Shown piece by piece: positions 11,761-24,518 of a stretch of DNA of 64,000 nt. This DNA is from Phorcus lineatus. Taxonomy: Eukaryota > Mollusca > Gastropoda > Trochida > Trochidae. Each line of letters begins with the position of its first letter. Position 1 is the stretch's first letter. The notes beneath the pieces were generated by a model. That model had not been told where the DNA came from, ran no database searches, and saw only the letters and a list, made by a program, of their open reading frames with translations. The stretch is from positions 49,263,864 to 49,327,863 of the forward strand of contig OV121084.1 in the NCBI GenBank assembly GCA_921293015.1, written 5' to 3'. The position numbers and the translations under genes are program-made.

Positions 11761-13597
11761 GGGAGGCAGCTGTTTCTACCTTAGGCGTCTGTTCACAGGA
11801 TTTAGGAATGTACAGTGTCCCGAGGCAAATACTGCAATCGACGTAGATGTTATGCATTATTTAAAGACGGATTAATGTATCTAAAAAATACCTAACATAA
11901 AATCATTCTTTATATTTATTTTCTTTATGTTTTTTTTTTATTCACCACCTTAAAACTTCAGTGATGGAAATTGCAATATTTGAAGATATTTTTGATTTGT
12001 AATACGCTTACATACATATAACTTTGTTTTACTATTCGCACGTTGACATCAAAGTGTTCAATGCTAAAGAAACCATACATACCGAACTTGCCAGCGCCAT
12101 GATGATTAGATATCCATGCAAATTATTGCTGTTACATCAGATGAAAGGGCGTTTGAAATATACATTACCTCATGTTCATACAATATAAATGCGGTTGAAA
12201 CATTCGAGATTGACCAGTTGGACATATAAGCGACCGTTTAACTAAAGATCTGAGTTGATTAAGTGAAGATTTGTATGTTAAACTGACAATGTAGGTTGAA
12301 AAATAAACGGCAGGGCTACCGAAGCAACTTCTATGACGTCAGAGAAGGCAGATAGGCTTCAGTGTCGACAGGACTTTTCGGCACTAATTAGACAGTGTTT
12401 TTTAAGTCTTATTTCAGTTGTTTACGTTTTGAGAGTCTTATAATTTCGAGTCAATTTCAATGTTTAATCCTTTTGATTAATCCTGAAAGTGACCAATTGG
12501 AATTGCAGCCGACCTTTCAAACTTCGGTGGCTTTTGTGAAATGTTTATTAAAACTGCACACTGCAAAAAGAACCAAGCTATAGAATCTGACAATTGACAC
12601 GTGTTGAGGCTTTCCTGAATAAAATGTACTTGGGTCTAAGGTCTTTGAAGAAGCCGGGCTGTCTGCTCTCTAGTGTTCTACTACAGTTGTGATGAAATAC
12701 ATGAATCTGTTTTGATTACTGTAACCTGTTGAGTTAAGGGCCTCGAATGACCTTATCAGTAATATTAACTCCAGCTATAGTAACATTACTTTGTTAAGCA
12801 ACCTTAATACATACGAAAATAAAAGGCGTTATTGTTCATAGAGTCAATGTGCAATTAATATTATATTGATTTGTGTTATGGTCAACTTTTTCCATACGTA
12901 CATGATGAGTTCTATAATCTCTTTGGTTAAGTTATGAAATGTTTTATTAGAAAACAATATTCTGTGTCTTCTTCTATGTCTAAATAACGGTATATAAGGA
13001 GAATTCTACGTATCAGAAACATAGAAACAAATTCATGATAGTTAAACTAGTTGTAAGGAATCCAAGTTATTCTAACATCGACCTAGTGCAACAAAGCTAT
13101 GTAACAAAATTGCCCGCAGTTCAGGCTCTACATAGAATCAGTATTTCTTACTTGAACTATACAGTACATCTCGAATCATAAGAGTGTTTAATTTTCGGTC
13201 ATTTTAAGTACAAAAACATCAAAAATATATACGATTTACCTAAACGGCTTTGTAAAATATTGAAGTGTGAAATGTTCTACGTGCAGTATGGTTTGTATGC
13301 AATCTTAGGACACGTTTCACTGCAGAACCAACTTTGACCTAGTAGGTACAGAAAAAGGATGATATTTCTATACATATTGTAGGGGAAATTATCATTAAAG
13401 CTCCCACATCACCTTAGTTTTCTAAAGACTTTAATTGCATCAGAAGAATGAAAAGATGCCAAGACACAAGACGCCAACTTGCAGATTTCTGACTTAAGTT
13501 ATAAAGTTCCGATTGAGGCTTTCTGTTCGCGGACTATTGTACTACATTGCATCATGTCATCTCATATCCACGTGACTTTGATGGTGATTTTTGGTGT

Positions 13598-13660
13598 TGA
13601 CCTTTAGGTTTGGAATCAATCTGGGCATTCATAGTGAAATCAGACACAGATCTCCATCAT
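13598..13660 (+). repeat. Conserved TGACCTTTAG box, type A, copy 2
   Basis: TGACCTTTAGGTTTGGAATC is followed by AATCTGGGCATTCATAG and CAGACACAGATCTCCATCATC. Compared with copies 1 and 4 it has lost two bases in the middle, which argues against a conserved reading frame. The linked upstream patch is badly decayed here. Confidence 0.75.
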
Positions 13661-16600
13661 CAATGTAAAGAAGCTTCCTTTGTGAAAGATTTGAGAAATG
13701 TCCATGTGCAAGGATAATTCGAACAAGATTGATTTGGTGATGATATGTTTACAATGTCAAATGTTTGAATCCCATAATTAAAATTTTCTTATATATACAA
13801 CGCACAATTTGCAGACGAATTTGCTGACAATGAAATTATGGTTTACGAAACAATTATGTTCAGGAATTAGTACAAACTAAATTATTTTAATTTTGGTGAA
13901 AAAATAAAATTCATGAGTAATGAGTTTCCTTTTTACTAAATTGACTCTAGAGATTGTTAGATAACTGAAATGAAATATACATCATTATCACATATAGACA
14001 TGCATAATGTTAGACGTAGATTTATATATTTGTACCAATTTGATTGCACTGATTGTCTAATCACATGTAAACATATAACAGTGCTATTATGAAAACTAAT
14101 TCATTTGATTCCCAAGGCGAAGGCGTGTATAAAGACAATGCCTTGTCTCTCAAATAGCAGTCGAACATTTCAACAGCAGCTATGTACTTGTAAGGCTATT
14201 TGCTTGCATAAGAGATATTAAATGAAGGTTTATGGACAGACTCGGTATTTTGTTTGTAAATCTGCATTCATTTTCAGTCTTTTAAGCATATCGTTGGTGA
14301 GTGGTATTGAATAAATCTATAAAAAATGGCGAAGTCTTAAGTGAAAACAGTAATTGGAAACACATAATCACGAAACTAGATAACCAGACAAAATGGTAAG
14401 GCGTGAGATTAATCTATTCTGCTTTGATGTATCTGTTGATCCTGACTGTAAACATAACACAAAATCTATTGTTTGACATTTGGTCTTTGAAATCTAAGTG
14501 ATCACAAAAGGTTTACAATGCATTGCCTCTCGGACAAAACACTTATCTGCACATTTACATTTACCTTGTCTCGTCAAGATGTTGCTTCTGAGATCTAAAG
14601 TATTTGATAGTTCAAAAAGGAAGAAGATGCATTGCGTAAATGATGAAGTGTTTATCTTGACTTCTGTCCAAACCTTTTCAAAACAAATATATTTTCATGC
14701 AGCATTTGGAGTTCAATTTAGATGCTGATTGTAGTTTCCGCTCTATTCATATCAATGTGGTTTACAATACACAAGTAGAATCAATTCGAGTGATGATTTC
14801 ATTCTTGTCTTCCTGCACTTAAATCATTTTGGGGTTCGTTTACACTGTGAATGTGACTGTTATCAAAAGTTCAGCCATAAAAATAATTAGATCATTACGG
14901 TTATAAAACTACTTTGAAGATGGCAAATGCACTTGTGTCCTACAAAATGTTTTAAAGAAATATTTAACATTAAATTCATTTTAAAGGGTCTAACTTTTGA
15001 TGAGACATTAAAGGTAGATAGTTACACGTAGTAGAAATCATTCTTTCAAAACTGTTTTTAAGACGGCAGTGAAACGAATCTTTATCCCTATTTGGTTTAC
15101 ATGAATGTTGACATACTACGTAGTCGTATTTTCTATTTGTCATAACATTAATTGCGATTGAAAAAAAAATCAAAGATATCATTATTCCTTATGTACTTTT
15201 GAAGAATTCTGCGTATTACACTTAGAGTTATTGACATTTGAGGGAACAGCTTTCATGAAACCTGCTGATATATAATCTCATTCATATAACATGCAAATAC
15301 ACGTTTATGGAACCTTTCCAAAGCTTGAATGATGCCGTGGATTTGTGCGTCGCGCAATTACATCATTTATGTAAATGCACATGGGTATTGACACAGGTTA
15401 CCTTGAAAAATCGGTATTAAGGTTTAAATCACATGGACGTAACAAAGTATGTCACTGGTAACCATTGGACTGGATCCATATAACTACTGAATTATAACTT
15501 ACATCTTATAACTCTTCCCAACTGGCCCCTGATCATATCATCGGGAAAAAAAACATTCCACCATTAGGATAACTAAATGGGGATCCAAATATGGATTGTT
15601 AATTAGGCATGCATATTTGAGTCTATTTTATTGCCCTTTCCTAATTATCCGTGACAGATTTCATCTGTTATGTTGTATCTGTTGGTTTGGAACTGACAAT
15701 TAACAGCATCATAAACTTTTCTAGAAAAACATTGTACTCTGCCATTGTGGTAACTAAAATCACATTGACAACTTACCAGTGATATTTGGTTTGGTCCCTG
15801 TTTCAAATTGAATCTTTCAAATTTACCATGATAATTGTTCATATCTACAATGCTAGGACAAAGCAATGTGAAATATTAAAGCTTTTGCAACAGAAAGGCT
15901 GTAAATAAGTTTAATGAATCTGTAATGTTTTTAGAAGTTAAGACATCCTAATTGATTAGCTTACAGTGTCTTCAGATTTATGAGCAAAGGTAAAAGAACG
16001 TAATAGCGAGACATATGCTAAGAATGGTTTACATGGTATTCAAAGAAAACAATATATATGGATGCTTCTACTACGTTACAGAATTTCAGATTCTGTGTTA
16101 CCCAAATTAGACATGCCATCAAACCAGCAACCTGGTGCGGGACATACTATCACTTGCAGCCTTGTCTAGTACATGCTGCTGTTAAGTGTTTTATTGTCTG
16201 TTCAACTATTCATGTAGCAGATCAGCCGGTCAGCTTAGATAATTAGCAGACTTTGAGCTTCATTGGGAAATGACTTTCATGAGCGCTGAAGAGAGGATGC
16301 TCTCGAGAGTATAACTGCTTTATTGCCAAAAAAATATCACACATGTACTGATGAGGCTAACCCGGTTTTGCCAGAGGTTTTAAACTGTCATCATATTCAC
16401 GACTTAATTTTTCATTCGATGAGTGCTGTAAATGTAGGTCATTTGAAATAGTTAAACACATGCAGTAGGCTTCAGGAAGCTGTTTCAATATACATTACTG
16501 TAAAAGTGAAATTAGTCTGAAACAATTTGTCAAGATTAAGAATTTCAACAGAAATGTGTATACCAATAGCGAATGTTATTAGCTATCTAGCTTATTAAGT

Positions 16601-18937
16601 GACTGCATGTACATGCGTAGACACTTTAGCCAATTCAATATTAACTGCTTATATTAGTCATTCTTCTGGATTTTCACACTTTACTGAATGTGTGATTCTG
16701 GTGTAACACTCGAACAAACCATAAAATATATGAAGTAGGAAAATGAAAGAAATACATATCCGTATCAACCAATAAGGTAACAGAATTTGGCAATTGCTAA
16801 GAATATTAAGTCATTTTATGTGATCACAAGAAAGTTAAGTAGGCATTCAAGTAAGTGTAACATTGTAGAGCAACTGAAGAGCAGTACCTTTGAATATGCA
16901 GATGAGATATTCTTCTGTAGAGCAGCTTTTTGAAACACTTAAGGGTAATCAGTGGAACACCGTATATAAGTTTATGTTGCGTAAATTTGAAAAGTGTATA
17001 CAAAGAACATAGAAAACAGGTTTTTCTCTTTCACAACTCTGCGAGGGATTCGATGATAAAGTTCTGCAGCATTTTACCTTTACGTTTATCTGTGCCATTT
17101 GAAATGTTGGCAAAACGTCAGTTAGCGTTCAAAATACTCTAATTAAATTAGGTGTTACATAAAACAGAGACAAACTGCTTATAACAATAATGACAATGAT
17201 ATTTAAAATGGTAAGGTACTGGGCTTCCCATTCAAAGTATACTTGTCAGGGAAACAACTGATTATAGTAACAAGTAAAATGACTGCTCCTTGTAGGCACA
17301 TTTTAGAGTTGGACTGGACACGTGCATGTATGGGGTATTGTTGCATATCATGCATAAAGACGTTGTCATCCATATGTTCATTAACATATAGGAGCTGACC
17401 AATCTTGTTCCCAGCTGCATGGGATTTATGATGATTTAGAGTTTCAAGCAAGCCATGAATGAGTAGCATTTATAATTAAATTTGCTCTCCTCGCCGTTAA
17501 CAGGTTGCAGGAAGTGTTAACATATGTTTAAGAGATTTGCAAATTTTCAAGAGATTTTGAAATATTTATCCTATATATCATGTCTAGATGCAAAAGAGAG
17601 AGTATACAAGAAATAGTGTTTAAATCATGACATTTTGAGTCTCCTACAATATATGATTCAGATGACACCTCCACAATTTCACATATTACATTTATGAGTT
17701 TACTTTCTCAACTACGCGAAAAAAAGGTTAACAAGGTAAATGTTGGATGCTACGGATACGGGTAGAGCGGGAACTCTTTCATCTGATTTCATCACTTTAT
17801 CATTATTATTATTATTGATTATCAACAACGATAATATTATTAAAACAATAATTGAATCATTTTTGGTAACCTTGAGAGAGAAAGTAAGAATTATCTTGTT
17901 GATAAAAAGTATTGAGTCTCAGACTATAAAAAACGAACAACTGATTGGCAAAAGGCCTGAATATTATTTGAAACCATGACAGGTCAAAAATTTGCATACA
18001 TCGCTCCGCCATTTACGTAAAGGTTCAGAAAATCTTAATTAGTAGGAAGCAGCTACAGATCGCATTTCCCGGATTTGCCTGTACCCTTGGGAAAGTTTTT
18101 TTTCATCATTTACACAGTTATATCCACATGGGGTTTTGATCAAACAAGAAATACTGATACTTTCATAAACGTTATGTTATATATGTTTAAGCTAAATTAA
18201 AGCTACTCTGCAAAACTTCACACACCTCTTTTCATTTTTTACAAACTGAGAAAAACCGCGACAAAAGTCTTTCCTACTTTGTTCATCTAAAGAAAACCAG
18301 ATTAAGTTAGAATTAGTTACACCATGATATAGTTTTGGGATTAATGATATACCCAATAACTGCATTTGTAAAGGATGTTTCATACAGTAACAAGCCGGCT
18401 CGAAGTGTAAATCATCAACAAGACTTCAAGTAAAAATGCCTTCAAAGAAATTAAATGATTTTTATTCGTACCGAAACGTGCACAGAATAATGGGTTTTAC
18501 TTAAGAGTGACATCTTTGATAAAATAAATTTTGATTTCTACATATACGTTTTGATAGTTTTTTCCCTACCATATTGATGGTCAGTTATTACCATTTTTAA
18601 AGACTTGGCACTACATGGTAGTTTGGAAGTCATGTACTTTCATAACTCGGCTATTTGTATAAACTAACCATTTTCTTTCCATAGACGTAATACAGTTATT
18701 ACTTTCCAACATCAATTTTGCAACACCAGTTACATTTTGGGGTTATATACAAAGTAATTTGTACCATCAGTAACAATTTTTCCAAATGATCATTTGTTTG
18801 GTCTTCATAACCAATAAGAAGACTTGCGCAATTACAATAAGTCTCGGTGGTGCCAATTTTAACCGCTAGGGGAATTGGAGAACCGAGATCAATGCCAATT
18901 AACATAGTATGATATTAATTGAGTAGACTTTTAGTTT

Positions 18938-19342
18938 ATAAGCTCTTTATGTACATGTAACTAGTGCATGTTTTTGCAATGTTTGTAACAAAAGACTTAC
19001 TTTAAACTTAACACCGAGACGATTTCACACACCGAATGAAGACAGCGTTTTTCCAACTTTGTTTCGAAACACCTCTGTGGAATCCTGAAATACGCCCACA
19101 TCTCGTATCTGAAATACACATTGCAGTAATGTGATTAGTATCAGCTCACAGGAGTAATAAAGTGAAACTAAGTATACAACGATTTATCACAAGATATGTG
19201 CGATGAAGATTTATCAACAACCATGGAGTACATAAGTAATAGACCATATTACAGTGCTATTGTGGAAATAGAGCATAAAGTATTTGCCTCGGAGGTTGAT
19301 CCCGAAAAGCTCTCTACCATTGACTGTCTGTCATTATCGCAT
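18938..19342 (+). repeat. Module M1, copy II
   Basis: Ungapped match to 7348-7752 with about eight substitutions, offset exactly 11590 bp. Similarity upstream continues at a lower level (TTAATTGAGTAGACTT and the CCGCTAGG/GCGCTAGA stretch at about 18861/7110), so the near-identical core sits inside an older homology. Confidence 0.85.
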
Positions 19343-19354
19343 TCTCGCATTTAA
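19223..19354 (+). CDS. Candidate micro-ORF, 43 codons, in module M1 copy II
   Basis: Partner of the ORF at 7633-7770, with the same start context CCATGG. The first 40 residues are identical except Asn at position 6. The C terminus differs (SHSRI then TAA) because the two modules lose similarity exactly there. I recognise no domain, and two substitutions are too few to show coding selection. Confidence 0.2.
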   Translation: MEYISNRPYYSAIVEIEHKVFASEVDPEKLSTIDCLSLSHSRI

Positions 19355-20116
19355 TAGTTTATGGAGGATGGAGAGTTCCAATATACCGTTTGGTATTCTT
19401 AAATAAGTATTAGCAAAACCAATATAAAAGAAAGGTTATGCCTCGTGTAGTGAAAGACGACTGTCGAGGGCTTGCCTGTGTAAATTCCTGTACCATAACT
19501 CAAGGGATCAGGGTTATTATTTATCTAACAATTCCCGGAGAATTATATTGTAATGTTTCAAACAAAATACTACAAAACACATTCTGTTTGATAGTGAAAA
19601 TAAAAAAACTTCCAAGGGTTTGCTTTATTTTTTTCCAATAACGCTTGGGATTCGGGTCATTATTTTGACTATAAGTTGTTTTCAGCTTTTGTAAGAGTAT
19701 CAAATGACTTACTTAAATATTTGAAGGAGGCATTGAGATGGTGAATAAGAAATTTGCATTGTTTAAATCCAATGGGAAATACGAATGAGGAAGCACAGAA
19801 TGTGGATAAGATATAGGGGTGCTAATTCATTCATTAAAAATGTTCCCTTAATCATATTCAAAGGGTTACTTTACTTGCGGACATAAAATGTATATGATTT
19901 TGTTCCAATTATTGCAAAAAGTTTTGTCTTTTTTTAAAACCTGAAAAATTACAAACGCCAAAATGCTTTATGTTACGTTGTGGACTCACGCCATAACTAC
20001 ACAAAATCATTGGCCTGTTATTAAATATAGATGATATGTGATAGATACCAATTCATTTATCAAAATGATTAGGGAAAACGGCAAAGTGAAGGATAGACAG
20101 CATATTCTAGAACGAC

Positions 20117-20428
20117 TCAAATTCTGTCCGGCTTGGGTGCCCCTACTAGGAGCATGTAAGCTCCAGCATAGCTCTTCTGGTCTGTGAAGCACGCTACCCA
20201 CCAAAACACGATAAGGTATTGAGTCAAGTATTGTAGTTTGACATCGTTCATTTTCAATTGCGGATTCATCTTAGTGTCGTACATGCTATGGTCACCCTGA
20301 GGACCAGCGATATAACCGTAATATTCATATTTTGTTTCTATGTAAGTCCGTCTGCTTTTTGTGAAGTCATACGCAATAAAACTTACACAAAAGGATATCT
20401 TGTTATGAATTAACATCATATTTCGCAT
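20117..20428 (-). CDS. Unassigned 103-codon ORF in a GC-richer patch
   Basis: It starts with ATG on the minus strand and ends in TGA. From about residue 26 (TYIETKYEYYGYIAGPQGDH) to the C terminus (AGAYMLLVGAPKPDRI) the composition looks protein-like, and the underlying DNA (about 20090-20340) looks less AT-rich than its surroundings. A second frame overlaps the same patch (20007-20204, minus). No domain is recognised and no good splice border or promoter was found. It may be a fragment of an unknown transposon, since the patch is absent from the other blocks. Chance remains possible. Confidence 0.18.
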   Translation of the reverse strand: MRNMMLIHNKISFCVSFIAYDFTKSRRTYIETKYEYYGYIAGPQGDHSMYDTKMNPQLKMNDVKLQYLTQYLIVFWWVACFTDQKSYAGAYMLLVGAPKPDRI

Positions 20429-20955
20429 TCATCAATAAATGTTGGAGGTTGTATTTATTCTGGATAGGCCTATATTGTGCCTTTTTAGTCTTAACGTTAG
20501 AAAAAACAATGCAGACAATCGTGTGATAGTGTACTTTTAATAGCATGAGATTAAGCGAATTCAGGAGAAACAATGAACTGAAATGGCATTTGTGATTGAG
20601 CATGGCACTGGCAGATACGAGAACTGGCAGCAGAGAACAAGTATTCCCTTTTAGATATACTAGAAATGTCTGGGGGTCCAGGTCACTCTAACCTCGTTCG
20701 TATCTCCTAATAGGTCAGTCATGAATACAATTGCATCGATACATTATAATTCAACTAACGGAGTTCATTACACCTCACCATCACCTCAGTTTCCATAACG
20801 TTCTTTGCATCATAAGTATGACAAGACCCAAGGGGCGATATGGCATACGCAAGTTATAAGGTTCGAGGCTTCTTCAGTTCGAGGACCATTGTGCTACATA
20901 GCATCATGTCAGCTAACAGACAAGTGAGCTTTATGGTGCGGTCTATTTTTGGTGT

Positions 20956-21010
20956 TGACCTTTTCTAATCGATCCGGTGGATTCGTAGAGAAATCAGACA
21001 CAGATCTCCA
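20956..21010 (+). repeat. Conserved TGACCTTTAG box, type A, copy 3 (decayed start)
   Basis: The box starts TGACCTTTTCTAATCGATCC, lacking the TTTAGGTTTGGAATCAATC segment, but then resumes with GGTGGATTCGTAGAG and CAGACACAGATCTCCATCAT exactly as in the other type A copies. The linked upstream patch TCAGTCATGAATAC is present at about 20714. Confidence 0.65.
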
Positions 21011-21247
21011 TCATCCATGTAAGGTAGCTTCTTCGTGTAAAAATTATTTTAGTGTTGGTGAAAAATTAACATACATGAGTTCACTCTAACGCCTCGTTTC
21101 TTCATATTTCGGTCTTACAACCAATTGCATCATCGCGATTTGAAAAACTGCTGTAAAGTTAATCGAGACTTTCTTGCAAACACATGACCTATGTTCAAAT
21201 TGATACCTACTAAAAAAAATGTTTTGGGTGCTCGTTAGTTTTGCTTC

Positions 21248-21300
21248 TGATCTTTAGCTATGAAAGCAACCTGGCCTCAATCTTACAATAATTGAGTTTC
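21248..21300 (+). repeat. Conserved TGACCTTTAG box, type B, copy 2
   Basis: It reads TGATCTTTAGCTATGAAAGC, then AACCTGGCCTCAATCTTACAA. One base of the first motif is changed. Confidence 0.65.
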
Positions 21301-22407
21301 CAGTATTCCTCTCTTAAAGTTGAATGTATGAAGTGATATTTTGCAAGAACGATTTAACATTGACTTCATTTAAAAGGTCACTACCTTTAATGAAGCAGGA
21401 AAAGTGGATGGTCACATGAACTAGAAATTTAAATACATTTTGTAAAATTGCCTAAAACTGAAGGTTCATGAAACGAGTAGTATTGCAATTACAATAATTT
21501 CGGCCTTTGAAATTATTCATAACATCCGTCCATATTCATCGACTGAAAACAGATTAAATATATCTTCCTTACAAGTTATTCATATCATCCCTCCATGCTT
21601 ATCGATTGAAAACAATTTTGAAATTTAATTCATGCTAAGGTACTTTTGACGAATTTTGTTAGTTACATCATTCAGATGTATTAACATGTGAGGAAAACGT
21701 TTTATCAAACCTGCTGACATACAATCTCATTTACGTAACATGTTAATACACGTGTTTGGTGGATTACAGCCTATTCCGTCGAATTTTCAAAACTGAACTG
21801 TACCTATCCGTCGAATAACGTTTGAGTCATTTTGTACCGATCGATCGAATCTTGGCGAGCGAGAGACACTGGGAGAATCTATGTTAATTAATGAAGGAGT
21901 CTACGGGTTGTTTGTGCATTTCAAGATTACAACCTAATACATATACATGCACCTGCGGGTCATACAAATTACCTTGCAGAATAGAATGAAGATTTAAGAA
22001 CAAATTGATGGAACAAAGATAGTTACTGGTGACCCTAGACTGGACCCATAGGTGTTAAAGAACATTGCATTATTACGCGCCAGATATAATCTTTTATGTG
22101 GTTTCTTTCGTTTTAAAACTGACAAATACCAGCACCATACATTTTGCTATAAAATATTGCATTCTGCCATTGTGGTAACCGAGTTCACATTGACAACTTA
22201 CCAGTACTTTTTGGGTTTGCACGGTATGCTAAACTATTACGAAAAAACATCAACTTCTAGCACTTGTGTTTTGACTGTGTGTCTAGCAGATGTTTGAACA
22301 TAATAAAGCAGCTGATCAAGATAATCCGTGTTTGTTAATGTGCTATCTTAAAACATCATAAAATGGTGGCTACGGACAAAAGTGGCTTCCCGTTGGCCAT
22401 ATTTAAA

Positions 22408-22632
22408 TCAGGACTTGCTGTTGTGAACAGCATCAAATTGAACTTCACTAGTGGAGGTTCTTGGCGACCAAGACCTGACTTTGTCTTTAACACACTGCCG
22501 ACCGGCCACGTTTAAATAAGGCAACCAACTTGGCAACTGTGCAGAATGCAAGCGAGTGTTCACCCAATCTATCGACCATTGCTTCATGAATTTCCTGTGC
22601 AGACATTCCTTTCCTGAACAAATATTTAGGGA
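22408..22632 (-). mobile_element. Mariner transposase remnant, N-terminal helix-turn-helix part
   Basis: The minus strand encodes YLFRKGMSAQEIHEAMVD, then STVKxW-like AFCTVAKLVALFKRGR, then after one frame change VRSWSPRTSTSEVQFDAVHN. This order matches the first DNA-binding region of mariner (Mos1-like) transposases: a kGxsaqeIHe..M helix, the stVkkwva.FkrGR segment, and the linker corresponding to DxxRSGRPxT. I see one frameshift with a nearby stop and a terminating stop at about 22408. The catalytic DD34D region is absent nearby. It lies between M7 and M8 of block II only, so it is probably a later insertion, now decayed. Confidence 0.7.
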
Positions 22633-23481
22633 TGGGACATTTCGAAAACTACTCGAAAAATACTCTACAATGGTTGCAATATTTTATTACTAATTTCAGA
22701 AAAGATTGCATTCCAGATTTAAGGATAATTTGGAAGATAGATAGATTGATAGATCGTCTTTATTTCCTCCAGATATGAAGATAACATAGAAACATAAATT
22801 TAGAGAATAGTTAAAGTTGTATACTGAGATAAATTTCCAATATGTTGTAACAATTTAGACATGCAATCAAACCAGGAACCTGGTGCGGGACATACTATCA
22901 CTTGCAGCCTTTAATAGTACATGCTGCTGTTAAGTGTTTTATTGCCTGTTAAACTATTCATGTGGCAGATCAGCCGGGGATTTTAGCTAATTAGCAGACG
23001 GTCTGCGTTCATTGGGAAATGACTTGATCCAGATTTCCATGAGCGCTGGCGAGAGGTTGCTCTTGAGTGTTTTATTCCCAAAAGAAATTCAAAAATGTAT
23101 GGTGATGATAACATGGTTTTGAGGTTTCAGACTTTTGGATTTGTCATTCTATTTGTGTTAGGTAAGCAAGAGTTAGCTCATACTCTTCGTACGGCTACAG
23201 TTTGTTCGCATACTGTTGTATATTAGTGCATGTAAGACAAAGGAATCTGTGTCGAAATGTTGCATTTTATGAATATATCAGTTGTCAACCATTCATTCTC
23301 CATTCTCATATAAGAAATGACCAATTTCCCACTTGCATGGGATTTACTGCAATTAAGAGTAAGAGGAGGTTGTGAATATTTTAACCACAAGAGAAATTGA
23401 AAAGAACAAATATATACTATATCACTTGTAAAATAAGTTAAATTGTATATGTTTATTGAGTAGCGTTATATTTAAAGAATG

Positions 23482-23882
23482 TAAGCTCATTAGCCCTCTA
23501 TGTATATGTTCCTGGTTTATATTTACACAATGTTTGTTACATGAGTGTTACTTGCAACTGAGCATTGGGAAACACACACACACCGAATTAAGGCAGATTT
23601 CCTCCTCTTTTGAATTCTTAGAAATACGTCCACATCTCTTATCTGTGAAACCCATCATTGCAGAACTGTAATTAGTATCAGATAACAGGGGTAATAAAGC
23701 ATATTATTACACCTTGATTTGTCGCAATATGTGCGTGATGGGGATTTATAAATTTATTACAATAATTCAGTACACAACTAATAGACGACATCAAAGTGCT
23801 GATGTAACTAAATAGAGCATAAAGTGTATGCCTTGGAGGGTGATCCGGATCCGTTCAATGACTGCCTCTCATTATCGCATTC
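23482..23882 (+). repeat. Module M1, copy III (diverged)
   Basis: Homologous to 7348-7752 along its length, sharing anchors such as TACGTCCACATCTCTTATCTG, ATTAGTATCAG, ATAGAGCATAAAGT and CTCATTATCGCATTC, but with many substitutions and small indels. The micro-ORF of copies I and II is not preserved: it has no ATG and an in-frame TAG. Confidence 0.75.
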
Positions 23883-24450
23883 TTACACATAATTATGTGG
23901 ATGATGGAGCCTTGAGCTCTTAGTGCCATTACACTAGGGACTGATTACTTACTTTGAAATTTCGAATTCTAGACTTTAGTCGGCGTTTATTGGGTGCAAA
24001 TAGGTTTTTTAATACCTTAAAGTTTTATTGAAGCATATACAAACTGTACACCAGAAGACACATCATTTTGAATATGTAAAGAAGTGTAGAAGACAGGTAC
24101 TAGGAGCAGCTGTAAACATCGATCCCCTTTTAGACATCCCAGAGAAGTCTGTAGCTCCAGGTGACTCAAACCTCGTTCAGATGTCCTAATAGGTCAATCA
24201 TGACTACAATTGCATCGCTACATGAGAAATCTAATAATGACGCTCATTACGACATCACCTCAGTTTCCATAAGACATTAATTGCATTATAAGAATTTAAA
24301 AAATGCCAAGACAGAAGGCGCCAACTATCAATGACAGATTTCTGACGTAAGTCGTAACGTTCTGATCGAAACTTTTTCTGTTCACGGACCATATTGTGCT
24401 ACATCGCATCACAGCTAAGTGAGCTTCATTGTGCAGTCTATTCTCGTCGT

Positions 24451-24518
24451 TGACCTTTAGGTTTGGAATCAATCTGGCGGGATTCTTAGAGAAATCAGAC
24501 ACAGATCTCCATCATTCA
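24451..24518 (+). repeat. Conserved TGACCTTTAG box, type A, copy 4
   Basis: The best preserved type A copy: TGACCTTTAGGTTTGGAATC, AATCTGGCGGGATTCTTAGAG, CAGACACAGATCTCCATCATT. It is followed by CACGTAAGG, and CTGACGTAAGTCG lies about 105 bp upstream; both resemble splice donors and also occur in some other copies. Confidence 0.75.

Larger units (their letters stand above)
7086..18150 (+). repeat. Duplicated block I of a tandem segmental array
   Basis: First of four collinear blocks. Modules recognised by similarity to the other blocks: M1 (7348-7752), A (about 9780-10200), B (about 10865-11300), C (about 11385-11835), M5 (about 12590-12840), a second A (about 13320-13700), M6 (about 14160-14500), M7 (about 14930-15870), M8 (about 15925-16470), M9 (about 16600-16830) and M10 (about 18065-18145). 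Spacers diverge and contain indels, and no reading frame is kept between copies. A minisatellite (8.7-9.4 kb) and a SINE tail (11592) are private to this block. Identities look like roughly 65-80% except M1. I cannot say whether the ancestral block held a gene. Confidence 0.75.
18850..23130 (+). repeat. Duplicated block II (shortened)
   Basis: Modules: M1 (18938-19342), A (about 20640-21035), a decayed B (about 21220-21430), M7 (about 21340-22300) and M8 (about 22845-23130). Modules C, M5 and M6 are missing, so this copy is deleted relative to I and III. M7 and M8 are separated by the mariner remnant at 22408-22632, which the other blocks lack. A segment around 20090-20340 looks less AT-rich than its surroundings and has no counterpart in the other blocks. 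Confidence 0.7.

Noticed and set aside
24296-24502. Minus-strand 68-codon ORF across module A
   Set aside because: The same frame in the block I copy (about 9950-10160) contains several stops.
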